From positions 62,001 through 126,000 of the forward strand of contig CAVWLB010000010.1 of NCBI GenBank assembly GCA_963755695.1: 64,000 nt of DNA, given 5' to 3'. Positions within the stretch are counted from its first letter, which is position 1. The number at the start of each line of letters is the position of its first letter. This document shows positions 26,876 to 40,267 of the stretch, piece by piece. A program made the position numbers and the translations under genes. The notes beneath the pieces are model-generated. The model saw nothing but the letters and a program-made list of their open reading frames with translations. It searched no databases and was not told the DNA's origin. This stretch comes from QHWT01 sp963755695 (GTDB lineage: Bacteria; Acidobacteriota; Vicinamibacteria; Vicinamibacterales; 2-12-FULL-66-21).

Positions 26876-28149
26876 TGGAAGTCCTGCTGCTCGGCATCTA
26901 TTCGTTCTTCGTCTGGCTGATTTTCATCAAGCTGAAGCTGCTGCCCTGGACGACACCGTGGAAAGTTGGCGTCGCCATATTTCCGGTCGTCTGCATTGTC
27001 ATCCTCCTGCTTCTGCTCAACATCTTCGCGCCGACCACGACCGACGTCAGGGTCGTGAACTACGTCGTGCCGATCGTGTCCCAGGTTCGCGGACGGGTCA
27101 TCGAGGTCCCGGTCGAGAACAACCGGCCGGTGAAGAAGGGAGACGTGCTCTTCCGGATCGACCCGACTCCATATCAGAACCAGGTCCATTCGCTGGAAGC
27201 GCGGCTGGTCTCCGACGAAGCGAAGGTCGGCGCCGACCGGCAGCGGCTGGCCGAAACGCAGGCGAAATTCACCGACGCCGAATCATCCGAACGTCAGTTG
27301 AACGAGCAGTTGAAGGAAGCGACCGGTCAGGTCGGGGTGCTCATGGCCTCGCTCGATCTGTCCCAGACGCGCGTGAACCAGAACGCCGAGCTGGTCAAGA
27401 CTGGCGCAGGCAATCGCTTCGATCTGGAGCAAGCTCAGACCAGCGTCAGGGAGTTGACCCAGCAGCTCGCCGCTGCCCGCGCGGCCGAACAGCAGGTCAG
27501 GGAAAAACTGAGCGGCCGCGTCAAGGGGGACCTCGCGACCGTGGCGCAGGCGAGGGCGCAGATCGCGACCGCACAGGCGCAGGTGCGCGTCTCGCAGGCG
27601 CAAGTGGAGAACACGCAGGCCGAACTGGAAAACGCACGTTGGGACCTGTCGCAGACCACGATCGCCGCGCCGGGCAACGGCACGATGGTGAACGTGATGC
27701 TTCGGCCAGGCTTCTTCGTCGCCGGGATGCCGTTCAACGAGGTGATGACCTTCGTCGACAACGAGTACCAGATCTTTGCGCTGTTCGGCCAGAACGAGCT
27801 GCATCAGGTCGAACCGGGAAATGAAGCGGAGATCACGCTCGACACCTACCCGGGCCGGGTGATCAAGGCGCACGTTGATTCAATCATCTGGGCGCAGGGT
27901 CAGGGACAGGTCGAGGCGTCCGGCGATCTGCCGAAAACGACATTCGTCCCGCCGCCGGGGCGCTTTCCCGTGAAGCTGGTCGTCGCCGATCAGGACAAAA
28001 GCCTGTTCGTCGCTTCAGGTGCACGGGGCTCGGCGGCCATCTACACGGAACACCTCACGCTGGTCCACATCATTCGCAAGGTGCTCATTCGTGTGACGTC
28101 GTATCTCGACTACATCATCATCAAGCACAGTATCAGCCTCGGGCACTGA
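26875..28149 (+). CDS. HlyD-type membrane fusion protein (YiaV/EmrA-like)
   Basis: A 424-residue protein. Two N-terminal membrane segments are followed by the lipoyl/biotinyl half (VVPIVSQVRGRVIEVPVENNRPVKKGDVLFRID), a long coiled-coil hairpin (~100-240), the second half (LSQTTIAAPGNGTMVN) and a beta-barrel domain. It should bridge an inner-membrane pump to the outer-membrane channel encoded next. No pump gene is adjacent. Confidence 0.9.
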   Translation: MEVLLLGIYSFFVWLIFIKLKLLPWTTPWKVGVAIFPVVCIVILLLLLNIFAPTTTDVRVVNYVVPIVSQVRGRVIEVPVENNRPVKKGDVLFRIDPTPYQNQVHSLEARLVSDEAKVGADRQRLAETQAKFTDAESSERQLNEQLKEATGQVGVLMASLDLSQTRVNQNAELVKTGAGNRFDLEQAQTSVRELTQQLAAARAAEQQVREKLSGRVKGDLATVAQARAQIATAQAQVRVSQAQVENTQAELENARWDLSQTTIAAPGNGTMVNVMLRPGFFVAGMPFNEVMTFVDNEYQIFALFGQNELHQVEPGNEAEITLDTYPGRVIKAHVDSIIWAQGQGQVEASGDLPKTTFVPPPGRFPVKLVVADQDKSLFVASGARGSAAIYTEHLTLVHIIRKVLIRVTSYLDYIIIKHSISLGH

Positions 28150-28158
28150 GGGAGCATC

Positions 28159-29590
28159 GTGACGGCACACTCGCGACGTCGTCTGACCCGAGGCCCGCGA
28201 CCGTCGAGCGGTCTCGTGATTGTGCTGGCTGCCGCGATTCTGTCGACGATGGCGGGATGCGTGCTCAAGAAGCCGCCCGACACGCAGGCGATCAAGGGCG
28301 AGGCGATGCCGACCGTCAAGGTTCCTGACACGTGGACGGCGGGGGCCGCCGGGGCTGGCGCGGTTGCCGACAACTGGCTCGCCGGCTTCCGCGACGATCA
28401 GCTGAATGCCGCCGTTGTCGAGGCCATCGCGAACAACGCGGATCTCCGCGTGGCGGCGGCGCGCGTCGAGCAGGCGGAGCTCTACGCGAAGCTCGCTGGA
28501 GCCAAACTCTATCCTTCGGTTGATGTGCTCGCACGCGGAGGCGGTAAGCTGTCGGGCGACAACTCCGGACTGAAGGGTGCGGTTCTGACTGCCAGCTGGG
28601 AGATCGATCTGTGGGGCCGGATCAGATATGGGCGAGCAGCGGCTGCGGCGGACGCTCAAGCGTCCGCCGCCGATTTCGAGTACGCGCGGCAGTCGATGGC
28701 CGCCCTGGTTGCAAAGAGCTGGTTCCTTGCGACCGAAGCCGGCCTGCAGGCCGAATTGGCACGCACGACGGTCCGTAACGGCGAATCACTCGTCAGCCTT
28801 GCGCAGGACCGGACCGCGCGTAGGCGTCGGCAACGATGAGGACGTGTACGTCGCACGGGCATCGCTGGGGAGTTACCGCGACACGCTGCGCGAGATCGAG
28901 CTGTCGCGCGAACAGGCCATACGCGCGCTCGAGCTCTTGATGGGGCGATACCCGGCGGCGGCAGCTACCATCGAGCCGCAGCTGCCCGGTCAGCCGGACG
29001 CGATCCCCTCGGGCCTTCCCTCGGAACTCCTCGAACGCCGGCCGGACGTGATAGGGGCAGAACGGCGCGTGGCCGCGGCCTTCAATCGGATTCATGAAGC
29101 CAAGGCCGCCCGCCTGCCGGCGATTGCCCTCACCGGAGGCATCAGCTCGATTTCGAGCGACCTGTTTGTCTTGACCGAGCGCGACAATCCGGTCTGGAAC
29201 GCCGGCGCCAGCCTGCTCATGCCGGTCTTCAAGGGAGGCGCGCTCAAGACGCAGGTCGAAATCCGGACAGCGGAACAGAAGCAGGCGATCGCCAACTACG
29301 CCTCAATCGGCCTTCGCGCGTTCGGCGAAGTCGAGAATGCCCTGGCGGCGGAGAACGCGGCGCGCGAGCGCGAGCAGCTGTTGGCCCAGACTGTTGCCGA
29401 CAGCCAGCGGGCGTACGAGATTGTGCAGACGCAGTTCAAGGTCGGGAGCACCGATCTTCGATTCGTAAACCAGCGTCAGCTGGCGTTGAACTCCAGCGAG
29501 GCGGCTCTCATCCGCATGCGGGCGGAGCAGCGAGTGCAGCGAGTGAACCTCCACCTCGCCCTCGGCGGCAGCTTCGAGCAGAAGCACTAG
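28159..29590 (+). CDS. TolC/NodT-type outer-membrane efflux lipoprotein (frameshifted)
   Basis: GTG 28159 follows GGGAG. A lipobox (LSTMAGC) predicts an outer-membrane lipoprotein. The first half ends prematurely near 28839; the second half resumes in another frame as VGVGNDEDVYVARASLGSYRD, so an extra base lies near 28820. Motifs LRVAAARVEQAE and LLERRPDVIGAERRVAAAF are characteristic of NodT-family channels. The TAG stop is the first codon of the repeat that follows. Confidence 0.8.
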
Positions 29591-29667
29591 TGGTCCGTTC
29601 GGGAAATCCCTCGGCATTCGGCCGAGGCTGCATCCCGCGCTGCTGCGTTGCTCCTCTCGGACCACTA
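29588..29667. repeat. Short copy of the TAGTGGTCC-ended element between convergent genes
   Basis: The left end TAGTGGTCCGTTCGGGAAA and interior CTCGGCATTCGGCCGAGGCTGCATCCCGCG match the 2589-2753 element. The right end CGGACCACTA is the inverse of the left. The left TAG is the stop of the TolC-type gene and the right CTA is the stop of the minus-strand channel gene. It may also terminate both transcripts. Confidence 0.75.
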
Positions 29668-31268
29668 GGCACGGGGCCCGCCGGCAACGTACATCGTTTG
29701 CGACGGAAACGCGATTTCGGTACCCGCCCGATTGACGATCTCCGTCACGTCGAACAGCAGCCGTTCCTGGATCTCGAGAAAGTGATTCCAGTCCCGCGCC
29801 TGTAGATACGCAAAGGCCTCGACATCGAGCGAAAAGGTGCCCAGGCGCAAAAGCCGTACGCGCACCGAGTCCGGCTCGATTGCCGAATGCCGGACCAGCA
29901 GCTGCCGGATTCCGTCGAGTACCGCTCGCAGCTGAACGGAAGTCGTCTCGTAGCGCAGCTGGACGATCGGATGAAACCAGTACTTGTCGCGCGCCGAAAT
30001 CGTTTCGAGGCTGGCGTTGGCGATCTGGCTGTTGGGCACGCTGATAATGGTCCGATCGAGCGTGCGGATGCGAGTGGAGCGCAGTCCGATCTTATCGACG
30101 GTGCCGCTGATCTCGCCCATCTTCAGAAAATCTCCGACCCGGACCGCCTGGTCGAAGATGAGAGACGCGCCGGCGATGACGTTTTCGAGCGTCTTCTGTG
30201 CGGCCAGCGCCACGGCAATACCGCCGACGCCGAGTCCGGCCAGGGCCGGCGTCGCGTCCACGCCAAAGTGACGGAGTAGGGCAAGCAGGCCCGCGAAGAC
30301 GATCAGCACGTCGACTGCCCGGCGCAGCAGGCGGACGAGCGACGTAGCCGCCGCCACGTTGGCCGGCGGAAGCTGCCGGCGCACGTAGTGTTCGATCTCG
30401 CCGTTCAGAAGGATCAGTAGCCAGACGACCGCGGCAATCGTCAGCAGGCTCGCCGCGCTGTTCCAGAGTTGCCGCACCAAGAGCGACAGGCTCAGGTTCG
30501 ATAGCACCACACCAGCAAGCGCGACGACAACCAGCAATCGTGCCGGCATTGGCAGGACGTTACGGCCCGGTTGGATTGGCCTTCGGAAAGCGCGGCGCCA
30601 GACGAATCCGGCGGTGAGTGTGAGGATCCGGTTCAGGAGAACAGTTGCGAGATAGAACGCCGGAATGCCGAGCAGGACCACGAGCCATTCGAACAGACGG
30701 ATGCCTCTGACCCGGGTGTTGGTGAGGAAACGAGGAAGTCCGGTTTCAATGGGACTCGACGCGATTTCCTCGGTACACGTTCGGAATGGATGCGAGCGTG
30801 CTGCTCGAAAACAGCCAGACAGGCGCTGCGTCCTGACGCTGAAACCGCTCGACCAGGATGCTCACGTCGCCGTCGTTGCTGATCACGTTGCCGATGACAT
30901 CCTGGTTGGGCTTCAGCGGGTTCGACAAAGACCCTTCCGGGAGCGTCGCTGATCTGTGTGAGTCGCGCGGGCAACCGGGCATCGAGGACAACGAACAACT
31001 GATGGGCGAGCGCCGCGGCGGGCTGGCCTGTCAGTGTCGTATCCAGATACTGACTGGCCAGCTCGGCGTCTCGCCGGCGCGCCGCGGCCAGGAATCCCAG
31101 AACCGTTCCTCGCGGCGTATCTCGCCCGAGCGAATCCTTGGCCGGCGCAGCCACAGCGGTCGCTTGCGGCGGCGGCGTAGGAGGCGCGGTCTGCGCGGCC
31201 GCAATCGACACCGGCATCAGGAGCGCGACGAAACCCAGACCGAACAGCGATGACCCGCGCAGCCGCAT
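29665..31268 (-). CDS. MscS-type mechanosensitive channel with extra periplasmic domain (two frameshifts)
   Basis: The conserved part (29665-30681) has TM helices, then LAGLGVGGIAVALAAQKTLENVIAGASLIFDQAVRVGDF, the MscS pore helix and beta domain, followed by ISVPNSQIANASLE. Upstream, coding continues through two single-base shifts (about 30745 and 30935, both in runs of C) to ATG 31268. That upstream part has a signal peptide, a Pro/Ala linker and a ~100-residue soluble domain (TPRGTVLGFLAAARRRDAELASQYL). The corrected protein would be about 530 residues. It probably relieves osmotic stress. Confidence 0.75.
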
Positions 31269-31361
31269 TGATCCCTCCCGGCATCCGGGCAGTCGTGAGC
31301 GGTGCCCTCGACGATCGTTACAAACGGTAGCCGCCGGCTGCGGCGACCGGCGATCGCCCGA

Positions 31362-33770
31362 TCAGTATGGCCACACCCAGTCGACAATCTCCGAACGGTC
31401 GGTGCCGTGTAGGTGCGCGTAGTTCAGATTGTCGATGATGGTGTTGCGCATCTCCTCTTTGAGGTGCGCCGCTTTGGTGCGAAGCTTCGGCACCCGATCG
31501 ATCACGTCGATGACCAGGTGAAATCGCGACGTCTCGTTCAACATCGCCAGTTCCAGCGGCGTGTTGATGTTGCCTTTCTCCTTGTAGCCCCGCACGTGCA
31601 TGTTCGCGTGCCCCTTGAAGCGGTAGGCGAGCTTATGAATCAGCCACGGGTAGCCGTGGAAGTTGAAGATGATTGGCTTGTCCGTGGTGAACAGGCTGTC
31701 GAACTCGCGTTCGCTCGATCCATGCGGGTGCTCCGACGAGGGTACCAGCTTGAAGAGATCGACCACGTTCACGAAGCGGAGCTTCAGCTCAGGCACACGT
31801 TCGCGCAGGATGGCGGCGGCGGCCAGCGCCTCCATCGTCGCGACGTCGCCGCATGACGCGAGCACGACATCCGGCTCCTCGCCGGCATCGGTGCTCGCCC
31901 TCGCCCAGATGCCGAGGCCCTTGGCACAGTGGATTGCGGCCTCGTCGATGCTGGTGAACTGCAGGTGCTTCTGCTTGTCCGCGACGATCACGTTGATGTA
32001 GTTGGTGCTGCGCAGGCAATGTTCCGCGACCGACAGCAAGGTATTGGCGTCGGGCGGAAGATACACGCGGGTCACCGACGGACTCTTGTTGGTGACGAGA
32101 TCGATGAACCCGGGATCCTGGTGAGAGAACCCGTTGTGGTCCTGCCGCCAGACGGTGGACGACAACAGGATGTTCTCCGAGGCGACCGGCGCCCGCCAGG
32201 GCACGTGACTCTTGCTGATGTCCAGCCACTTCGCGTGCTGGTTGATCATCGAATCGATGACGTGGGCGAAGGCTTCATAGGTGTGGAAGAACCCGTGCCG
32301 GCCGGTCAGGAGGTAACCTTCCTGCCAGCCGATCAGCGTGTGTTCCGACAGCATTTCCATGACCCGCCCATCCGGCGCGAGCTCGCCGCCGTCGGCGTCC
32401 TCGGGCAGCGTGTCTGCCAGCCACGTTTTCTTGCTCGCTTCGTACACCGCCTGCAGGCGGTTGGACGCGGTCTCGTCCGGACCGAACATCCGGAAGGTGG
32501 TCGGGTTGAACTTGATGACGTCGCGGAGGTACTCACCGAGCGGCTTGGTGTTCTCGTGCATCGCCGTGCCGGCCACGGGCACGGTCACGGCGTAGCGCCG
32601 AAAGTCGGGGAGCTTGAGATCCTTGCGCAGCACGCCGCCGTTGGCGTGCGGGTTCGCGCTCATACGGCGCGGGCCGCGCGGCGCCAGCGCCCGGAGCTCC
32701 GGAACGAGCCTGCCTCGCTCGTCGAACAGCTCTTCCGGCTTGTAGCTTCGCATCCAGTTCTCGAGGAGCTTCAGATTCGCCGGGTTGCCGCGGACGTCCG
32801 AAAATGGCACCTGGTGAGCGCGCCAGGATCCCTCCACCTTGTGCCCTTTGATTTCCTTCGGACCGGTCCATCCTTTCGGCGAGCGCAACACGATCATCGG
32901 CCAGCGCAAGCGGGCCGGTCGCTTCGCCGCGCGCGCGGCCTTCTGACCGTCGCGAATCGCATCGATCGCCTGATCGAGCGCAGCCGCCATCTTCTGGTGC
33001 ATCTCGGACGGCTCCGACCCTTCCACGAAGATCGGCGTGTAGCCGTAACCGACCAGCAGCGAATTGAGCTCGTCGTGACTGATGCGCGCGAGGATCGTCG
33101 GGTTGGCGATCTTGTAGCCGTTCAAGTTCAGGATCGGCAGCACCGCGCCGTCCCGAACCGGATTGAGGAACTTGTTCGAATGCCACGAGGTCGCGAGCGG
33201 CCCGGTCTCGGCTTCGCCGTCGCCAACCACGCAGGCGACGATCAGATCGGGATTGTCGAAGGCCATGCCGTAGGCGTGCGACAGGCTGTAGCCCAGCTCA
33301 CCACCTTCATGAATCGAACCCGGCGTCTCCGGCGTCACATGGCTGCCGATGTGCCCAGGGAACGAGAACTGCTTGAAGAATTTCTGCATCCCTTCCGCGT
33401 CTTCGCTCTTGTCGGGATAGATCTCGGAGTAGGTGCCTTCGAGATAGGCGGGCCCGAGCACGCCGGGCGCGCCGTGGCCAGGACCAGCCACGAAGATCAC
33501 GTCGAGGTCCCGCTTGACGATGACCCGATTCAGGTGCACCCAGGCGAACGACAACGCCGGGCTTGCGCCCCAGTGGCCGAGCAGACGGTGCTTGACGTGT
33601 TCCGTCTTCAGCGGCTCCTTGAGCAGCGGGTTGTCCTTGAGATAGATCATCCCCACCGCCAGGTAGTTGCACGCACGCCAGTAGGCGTGCATGAGGTTCA
33701 GCTCGCGATCGGCGAGCGGCTTCTGATGAACATCGATCGCATGCCTTTCCGGCGACAACACTTTTGGCAC
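31362..33770 (-). CDS. xfp: Xylulose-5-P/fructose-6-P phosphoketolase
   Basis: About 802 residues from GTG 33770, which has GGGAG seven bases upstream; the longer TTG start at 33821 is unlikely. Thiamine-enzyme motifs are intact: GHGAPGVLGPAYLEGTYSE, HVTPETPGSIHEGGELGY, VVGDGEAETGPLA (diphosphate binding) and LNGYKIANPT. It splits xylulose-5-P or fructose-6-P with phosphate to give acetyl phosphate. It lies 61 bases downstream of glgP, so glycogen-derived sugar phosphate could feed it. Acetyl phosphate can then pass to the acetate kinase encoded at 60095-61291. Confidence 0.95.
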   Translation of the reverse strand: MPKVLSPERHAIDVHQKPLADRELNLMHAYWRACNYLAVGMIYLKDNPLLKEPLKTEHVKHRLLGHWGASPALSFAWVHLNRVIVKRDLDVIFVAGPGHGAPGVLGPAYLEGTYSEIYPDKSEDAEGMQKFFKQFSFPGHIGSHVTPETPGSIHEGGELGYSLSHAYGMAFDNPDLIVACVVGDGEAETGPLATSWHSNKFLNPVRDGAVLPILNLNGYKIANPTILARISHDELNSLLVGYGYTPIFVEGSEPSEMHQKMAAALDQAIDAIRDGQKAARAAKRPARLRWPMIVLRSPKGWTGPKEIKGHKVEGSWRAHQVPFSDVRGNPANLKLLENWMRSYKPEELFDERGRLVPELRALAPRGPRRMSANPHANGGVLRKDLKLPDFRRYAVTVPVAGTAMHENTKPLGEYLRDVIKFNPTTFRMFGPDETASNRLQAVYEASKKTWLADTLPEDADGGELAPDGRVMEMLSEHTLIGWQEGYLLTGRHGFFHTYEAFAHVIDSMINQHAKWLDISKSHVPWRAPVASENILLSSTVWRQDHNGFSHQDPGFIDLVTNKSPSVTRVYLPPDANTLLSVAEHCLRSTNYINVIVADKQKHLQFTSIDEAAIHCAKGLGIWARASTDAGEEPDVVLASCGDVATMEALAAAAILRERVPELKLRFVNVVDLFKLVPSSEHPHGSSEREFDSLFTTDKPIIFNFHGYPWLIHKLAYRFKGHANMHVRGYKEKGNINTPLELAMLNETSRFHLVIDVIDRVPKLRTKAAHLKEEMRNTIIDNLNYAHLHGTDRSEIVDWVWPY

Positions 33771-33831
33771 GGCGCGTCTCCCGTCACTTCGTCTTGTTCG
33801 ATTGCGGTTCTTCGGCACCAAGGCGCGGCGC

Positions 33832-36345
33832 TCATCGTGACACCGTCACCATCGGCGTGACATTCCAGATATGGCGGCAGTACTCCCTGATTGAACGATC
33901 CGAGGAGAATCGACCGACCCTCGCGCAATTGAGGATGGCCATGCGGGTCCACGCCTTCTGGTCCTCGTAGATTTCGCCGACACGAGCCTGGCAGTCGACG
34001 TAGGCCTGGTAATCGGCCAGCAGCAGGTACTCGTCGTGCGTCAGTAGCGAATCGACCAGCGGGCGGAATCGCTCGCGGTCGCCGTCAGAGAAATAGCCGC
34101 TGCCGATGAGGTCGATCGTTGCGCGCAGCTCGGGGTTGGCGTCGTAAACGCTCCGCGGATTGTATCCGCTGGCCTTCCTCCGTGCGACTTCTTCCGCCGT
34201 CATGCCGAACAGGAAGAAGTTCTCTTCACCCACTGCCGCGCGGATCTCGACGTTCGCGCCGTCCAGCGTGCCAATGGTCAGCGCGCCGTTCATCGCGAAC
34301 TTCATGTTGCCGGTCCCGGACGCCTCCTTGCCGGCCGTGGAGATCTGCTCCGACAGGTCGGCGGCGGGATAGATCGGCTGCGCATTCGTGACGTTGAAGT
34401 CCGGCAGGAACACCACCTTGAGATACGGCGCGACCTCCGGGTCGGCATTGATCACCGCCGCGATGTCGTTAATCAGCTTGATGATCAGTTTCGCCATTCG
34501 GTAGCCGGGTGCCGCCTTGCCGGCAAAGATGACGGTGCGTGGTGTCAGACCGGTTCCCCCGGCCTGCTTGATCCTTCGATAAGAGGTAATCAGATGCAGC
34601 GCCGCCAGGTGCTGACGCTTGTACTCGTGGAGCCGCTTCACCTGGATGTCGAAGAGCGACCGCGGATCGACCGCGATGCCGGTGCGTTCCTTGATAATCG
34701 CCGCCAGAGCGCGCTTGTTGTCCGTTTTGACCGTCTGCCACTTCGTCTGAAACGCGCCGTCGTCAGCCATCGGCTCGAGGCGGACGAGCTCCTTCTCGAG
34801 ATTCGCGATCCAGCGATCCCCGATCTGGGCGGTGATGAGCGCGGCCAGCTGGGGGTTGCTCAACACGATCCAGCGCCGTGGGGTAACCCCGTTGGTCACG
34901 TTCAGGAACTTCTCGGGCATGAGCCGGTAGAAGTCGTTGAGGACCGTTCGCTGGAGCAGTTCCGTGTGGAGCGCCGCCACGCCGTTGACCGCATGGCTCC
35001 CGACGGTGGCCAGATAGGCCATGCGCACGTAGCTCGGCCCGGACTCGTCGATGAGCGACACCCGGCGGGAGAGATCTCCTTCTTCCGGATGCCGTTGCCG
35101 CACCTCGTCGAGGAATCGGCGATTGATCTCGTAAATGATCTCGAGGTGGCGCGGCAACATCTTGGCGAAAAGCGGCACCGGCCACTTCTCGAGCGCTTCA
35201 GCCAGGAGGGTGTGATTGGTATACCCGCAGGTCCGCTGCGTGATCGCCCACGCGCGATCCCAGTCCATTCCATGCTCGTCCACGAAGAGCCGCATCAGCT
35301 CCGCGATTGCAATCGACGGATGGGTGTCATTGAGCTGCGCCGCCCAGTAGACATCGAACTCGTCCAGCGATCTTTTGCGCGCGAGCTGAATGCGAATCAT
35401 GTCTTGCAGCGAGCATGAGACGAAGAAGTACTGCTGCGCGAGGCGCAGCTCCTTGCCGGCCGCAGGCTCGTCGTTCGGGTACAGGACCTTGGAGATCGTC
35501 TCGGAATTGACTTTCTCCTCGACCGCGCCGTAGTAGTCGCCGACGTTGAACGCCTCGAAATTGAAGGACTCCGTCGCTTCCGCCTTCCAGAGCCGCAGCA
35601 GGCTCGTCGTCGGCACGAGGTAGCCGGGGATCGGCGTGTCGTATGCGACTCCCTTGACGACGTGGTCGGGAATCCACTGGACCTGGTATCGTCCGTGTTC
35701 ATCGCGGCGGTGCTCGGTGCGGCCGCCCATCTTGACGTCGCAGGTGATTTCCGAACGCGCGATCTCCCAGGGATTCCCGTAACGAAGCCACTTGTCGGTC
35801 AGCTCGACCTGCCAGCCGTCACGAACCGCCTGATCGAAGATGCCGAACTCGTACCGGATGCCGTAACCGATGGCGGGGACACTGACGGTGGCCAGCGAGT
35901 CCATGTAACACGCGGCGAGCCGGCCCAGGCCGCCATTTCCGAGGCCCGGTTCCTCTTCCTGGTCGACCAGGGCGGTCAGATCCTGCCCGAGCCCCGACAT
36001 GGCTTCCTGCGCGGCCTGCCAGATTCCGAGGTTGATCAAGCCGTTGCCGAGGTGCGGACCGGTCAGGAATTCCGCGGAGAGATACGCCACGATCTTGACG
36101 GTGGACTCCGGCCTCGCAATCGATTCCAGGGTTGCGATGGAGCGATCGAGGATCCGGTCGCGCACGGCGTAAGCGAGCGCCATGTACCAGTCGTTCCGCG
36201 AAGCGAGTCGAGGTACCCTGGCTTGAACGAAGTGCAGATTGTCGATCACGGCTGCAGCGATCGCTTCAGGATCGAGGCCGATGCGGACGTCTGGACGCTT
36301 GCTGCGATGATTGAGGGCCGCTGTGGGGCCGGGTGCTGGCGTCAT
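33832..36345 (-). CDS. glgP: Glycogen/alpha-glucan phosphorylase
   Basis: An 837-residue protein. EEEPGLGNGGLGRLAACYMDS is near residue 135 (split here by context), and the PLP site EASGTGNMKFAMNGALTIGT has its Lys near residue 675. RVSLIDESG and VTNGVTPRRW are also typical. ATG 36345 has GGAGG five bases upstream. It releases glucose-1-phosphate from glycogen. The upstream interval (36346-36546) has a near-miss sigma-54 motif at 36391-36408 with nine-base spacing and no dyad, so it is more likely cotranscribed from upstream. Confidence 0.95.
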   Translation of the reverse strand: MTPAPGPTAALNHRSKRPDVRIGLDPEAIAAAVIDNLHFVQARVPRLASRNDWYMALAYAVRDRILDRSIATLESIARPESTVKIVAYLSAEFLTGPHLGNGLINLGIWQAAQEAMSGLGQDLTALVDQEEEPGLGNGGLGRLAACYMDSLATVSVPAIGYGIRYEFGIFDQAVRDGWQVELTDKWLRYGNPWEIARSEITCDVKMGGRTEHRRDEHGRYQVQWIPDHVVKGVAYDTPIPGYLVPTTSLLRLWKAEATESFNFEAFNVGDYYGAVEEKVNSETISKVLYPNDEPAAGKELRLAQQYFFVSCSLQDMIRIQLARKRSLDEFDVYWAAQLNDTHPSIAIAELMRLFVDEHGMDWDRAWAITQRTCGYTNHTLLAEALEKWPVPLFAKMLPRHLEIIYEINRRFLDEVRQRHPEEGDLSRRVSLIDESGPSYVRMAYLATVGSHAVNGVAALHTELLQRTVLNDFYRLMPEKFLNVTNGVTPRRWIVLSNPQLAALITAQIGDRWIANLEKELVRLEPMADDGAFQTKWQTVKTDNKRALAAIIKERTGIAVDPRSLFDIQVKRLHEYKRQHLAALHLITSYRRIKQAGGTGLTPRTVIFAGKAAPGYRMAKLIIKLINDIAAVINADPEVAPYLKVVFLPDFNVTNAQPIYPAADLSEQISTAGKEASGTGNMKFAMNGALTIGTLDGANVEIRAAVGEENFFLFGMTAEEVARRKASGYNPRSVYDANPELRATIDLIGSGYFSDGDRERFRPLVDSLLTHDEYLLLADYQAYVDCQARVGEIYEDQKAWTRMAILNCARVGRFSSDRSIREYCRHIWNVTPMVTVSR

Positions 36346-36546
36346 AGATCCTCCGGGAGAGGCGCGGTCGATGCGGAGTGAAGAGCGATGAGGCGCCGCA
36401 CGGGTGTGCCTTGTCTCTATCTTGATCTTGTTGATCTTGCGTCGGGCACGTCGAGACGCTTCACTGGCCGGGCGCGGCCGCGATCGCGGCAGACCGACCG
36501 CCCGGCGTCGATACGACGGGGCCGGGCGTCTTCAGTGGAAAACTGG

Positions 36547-39290
<2,744 letters not shown>

Positions 39291-39325
39291 GATACCCTCG
39301 TCGTTCGGAGTGCTTGCGCGAAGCG

Positions 39326-40267
39326 CTACTGCACCGCTGTCCAGGATGAATCGGGGTTGTAGACGGCGATCTTTCTCCCGACGGTGTTCGTGTCGGGTCC
39401 AAGATCCTGCTCGTGAACGATGCTGTTCTGGTTGACGATGAACGACATGACGCCGGTCACGTCGTACTGGGCCGGCCAGGCCACGAGTGCGAAGCCGCCG
39501 GACATCCGGCTGTTGCTGATGTAGTTCTTCGCTCCGCCGGGCGCATCGTTGCCCTGCGAGGTCAGGATCTTGAAGTAGTAGCCGTGAAATGGCGACGGCT
39601 CGGTGCGGTCACTGTCGACATCGCCGGCTTTCAGGGCGGCCTGCGCAACGAGATCGCCGAGCGGACTCCGCTTCTCGCCGTGTTTGGCCGGCCAGTACAG
39701 GCCGTTCTGCCGACCGGCGTCGCTGCCAAACGTGGTCGCGTAGACACCTGGCGGCTGTCCATCGTGACCGCTCTCGGCGTAGAGTTTCTGCGCGGCGACG
39801 TAGGTGCGGCAGAGACGGATCGCCGCCAGCTCGTTGCGGCCGATCCGGCGGGCGATCACTTCTTCCTTGCCGGCAGCCGTGTCGTATCGCCAGCCGTTCT
39901 CGCCCTTCACCAGAGGGACCGGAAACGGCCACTCCTCGTTGCCGACGACGAGCACCTTGCTACCGTCCTTGTCGTCGACGAGATGCCACCGTTCGCCGGC
40001 GGCGGCAACGAACACCTGACGGTTCCGGCGCGCGGTCACCGGGTCGGATGAATCGACGAGTTCCTTTCCCTCGGGTCCGAAGATCGCGACGACCTGGTTC
40101 AGGTCTTCTGCCTTTGCCGCGTCGATCAGCGCCCGCACCGCGTCCTCGGGTGTCGCGAAGGCTCGCTGCTCGTCGTGTCCTTTCGAACCGTGACACCCGA
40201 CGAGCGCCGGCGCCGCGCACGTCAGCGCCAGCAGTAACACGACAGTGTGAGAGCGTCTGGATTTCAT
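39326..40267 (-). CDS. DUF2950 family lipoprotein
   Basis: A 313-residue protein with a lipobox-like LVGCHGS after the signal helix. FATPEDAVRALIDAAKAEDLN, GWRYDTAAGKEEVIARRIGRNE and SPFHGYYFKILTSQG are the usual DUF2950 blocks. The ATG overlaps the DUF3300 stop (ATGA); DUF3300-DUF2950 pairs are a common arrangement. The function is unknown, presumed envelope-associated. Confidence 0.85.
   Translation of the reverse strand: MKSRRSHTVVLLLALTCAAPALVGCHGSKGHDEQRAFATPEDAVRALIDAAKAEDLNQVVAIFGPEGKELVDSSDPVTARRNRQVFVAAAGERWHLVDDKDGSKVLVVGNEEWPFPVPLVKGENGWRYDTAAGKEEVIARRIGRNELAAIRLCRTYVAAQKLYAESGHDGQPPGVYATTFGSDAGRQNGLYWPAKHGEKRSPLGDLVAQAALKAGDVDSDRTEPSPFHGYYFKILTSQGNDAPGGAKNYISNSRMSGGFALVAWPAQYDVTGVMSFIVNQNSIVHEQDLGPDTNTVGRKIAVYNPDSSWTAVQ

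Noticed and set aside
31929..33860. 643-residue open frame antisense to the phosphoketolase gene
   Set aside because: High-GC shadow frame; the opposite strand has a fully conserved phosphoketolase and the antisense product has no recognisable domain.
36391..36408. Near-match sigma-54 promoter upstream of glgP
   Set aside because: Spacing between GG and GC is nine bases instead of ten and no dyad lies upstream, although a missing G in a run cannot be excluded.
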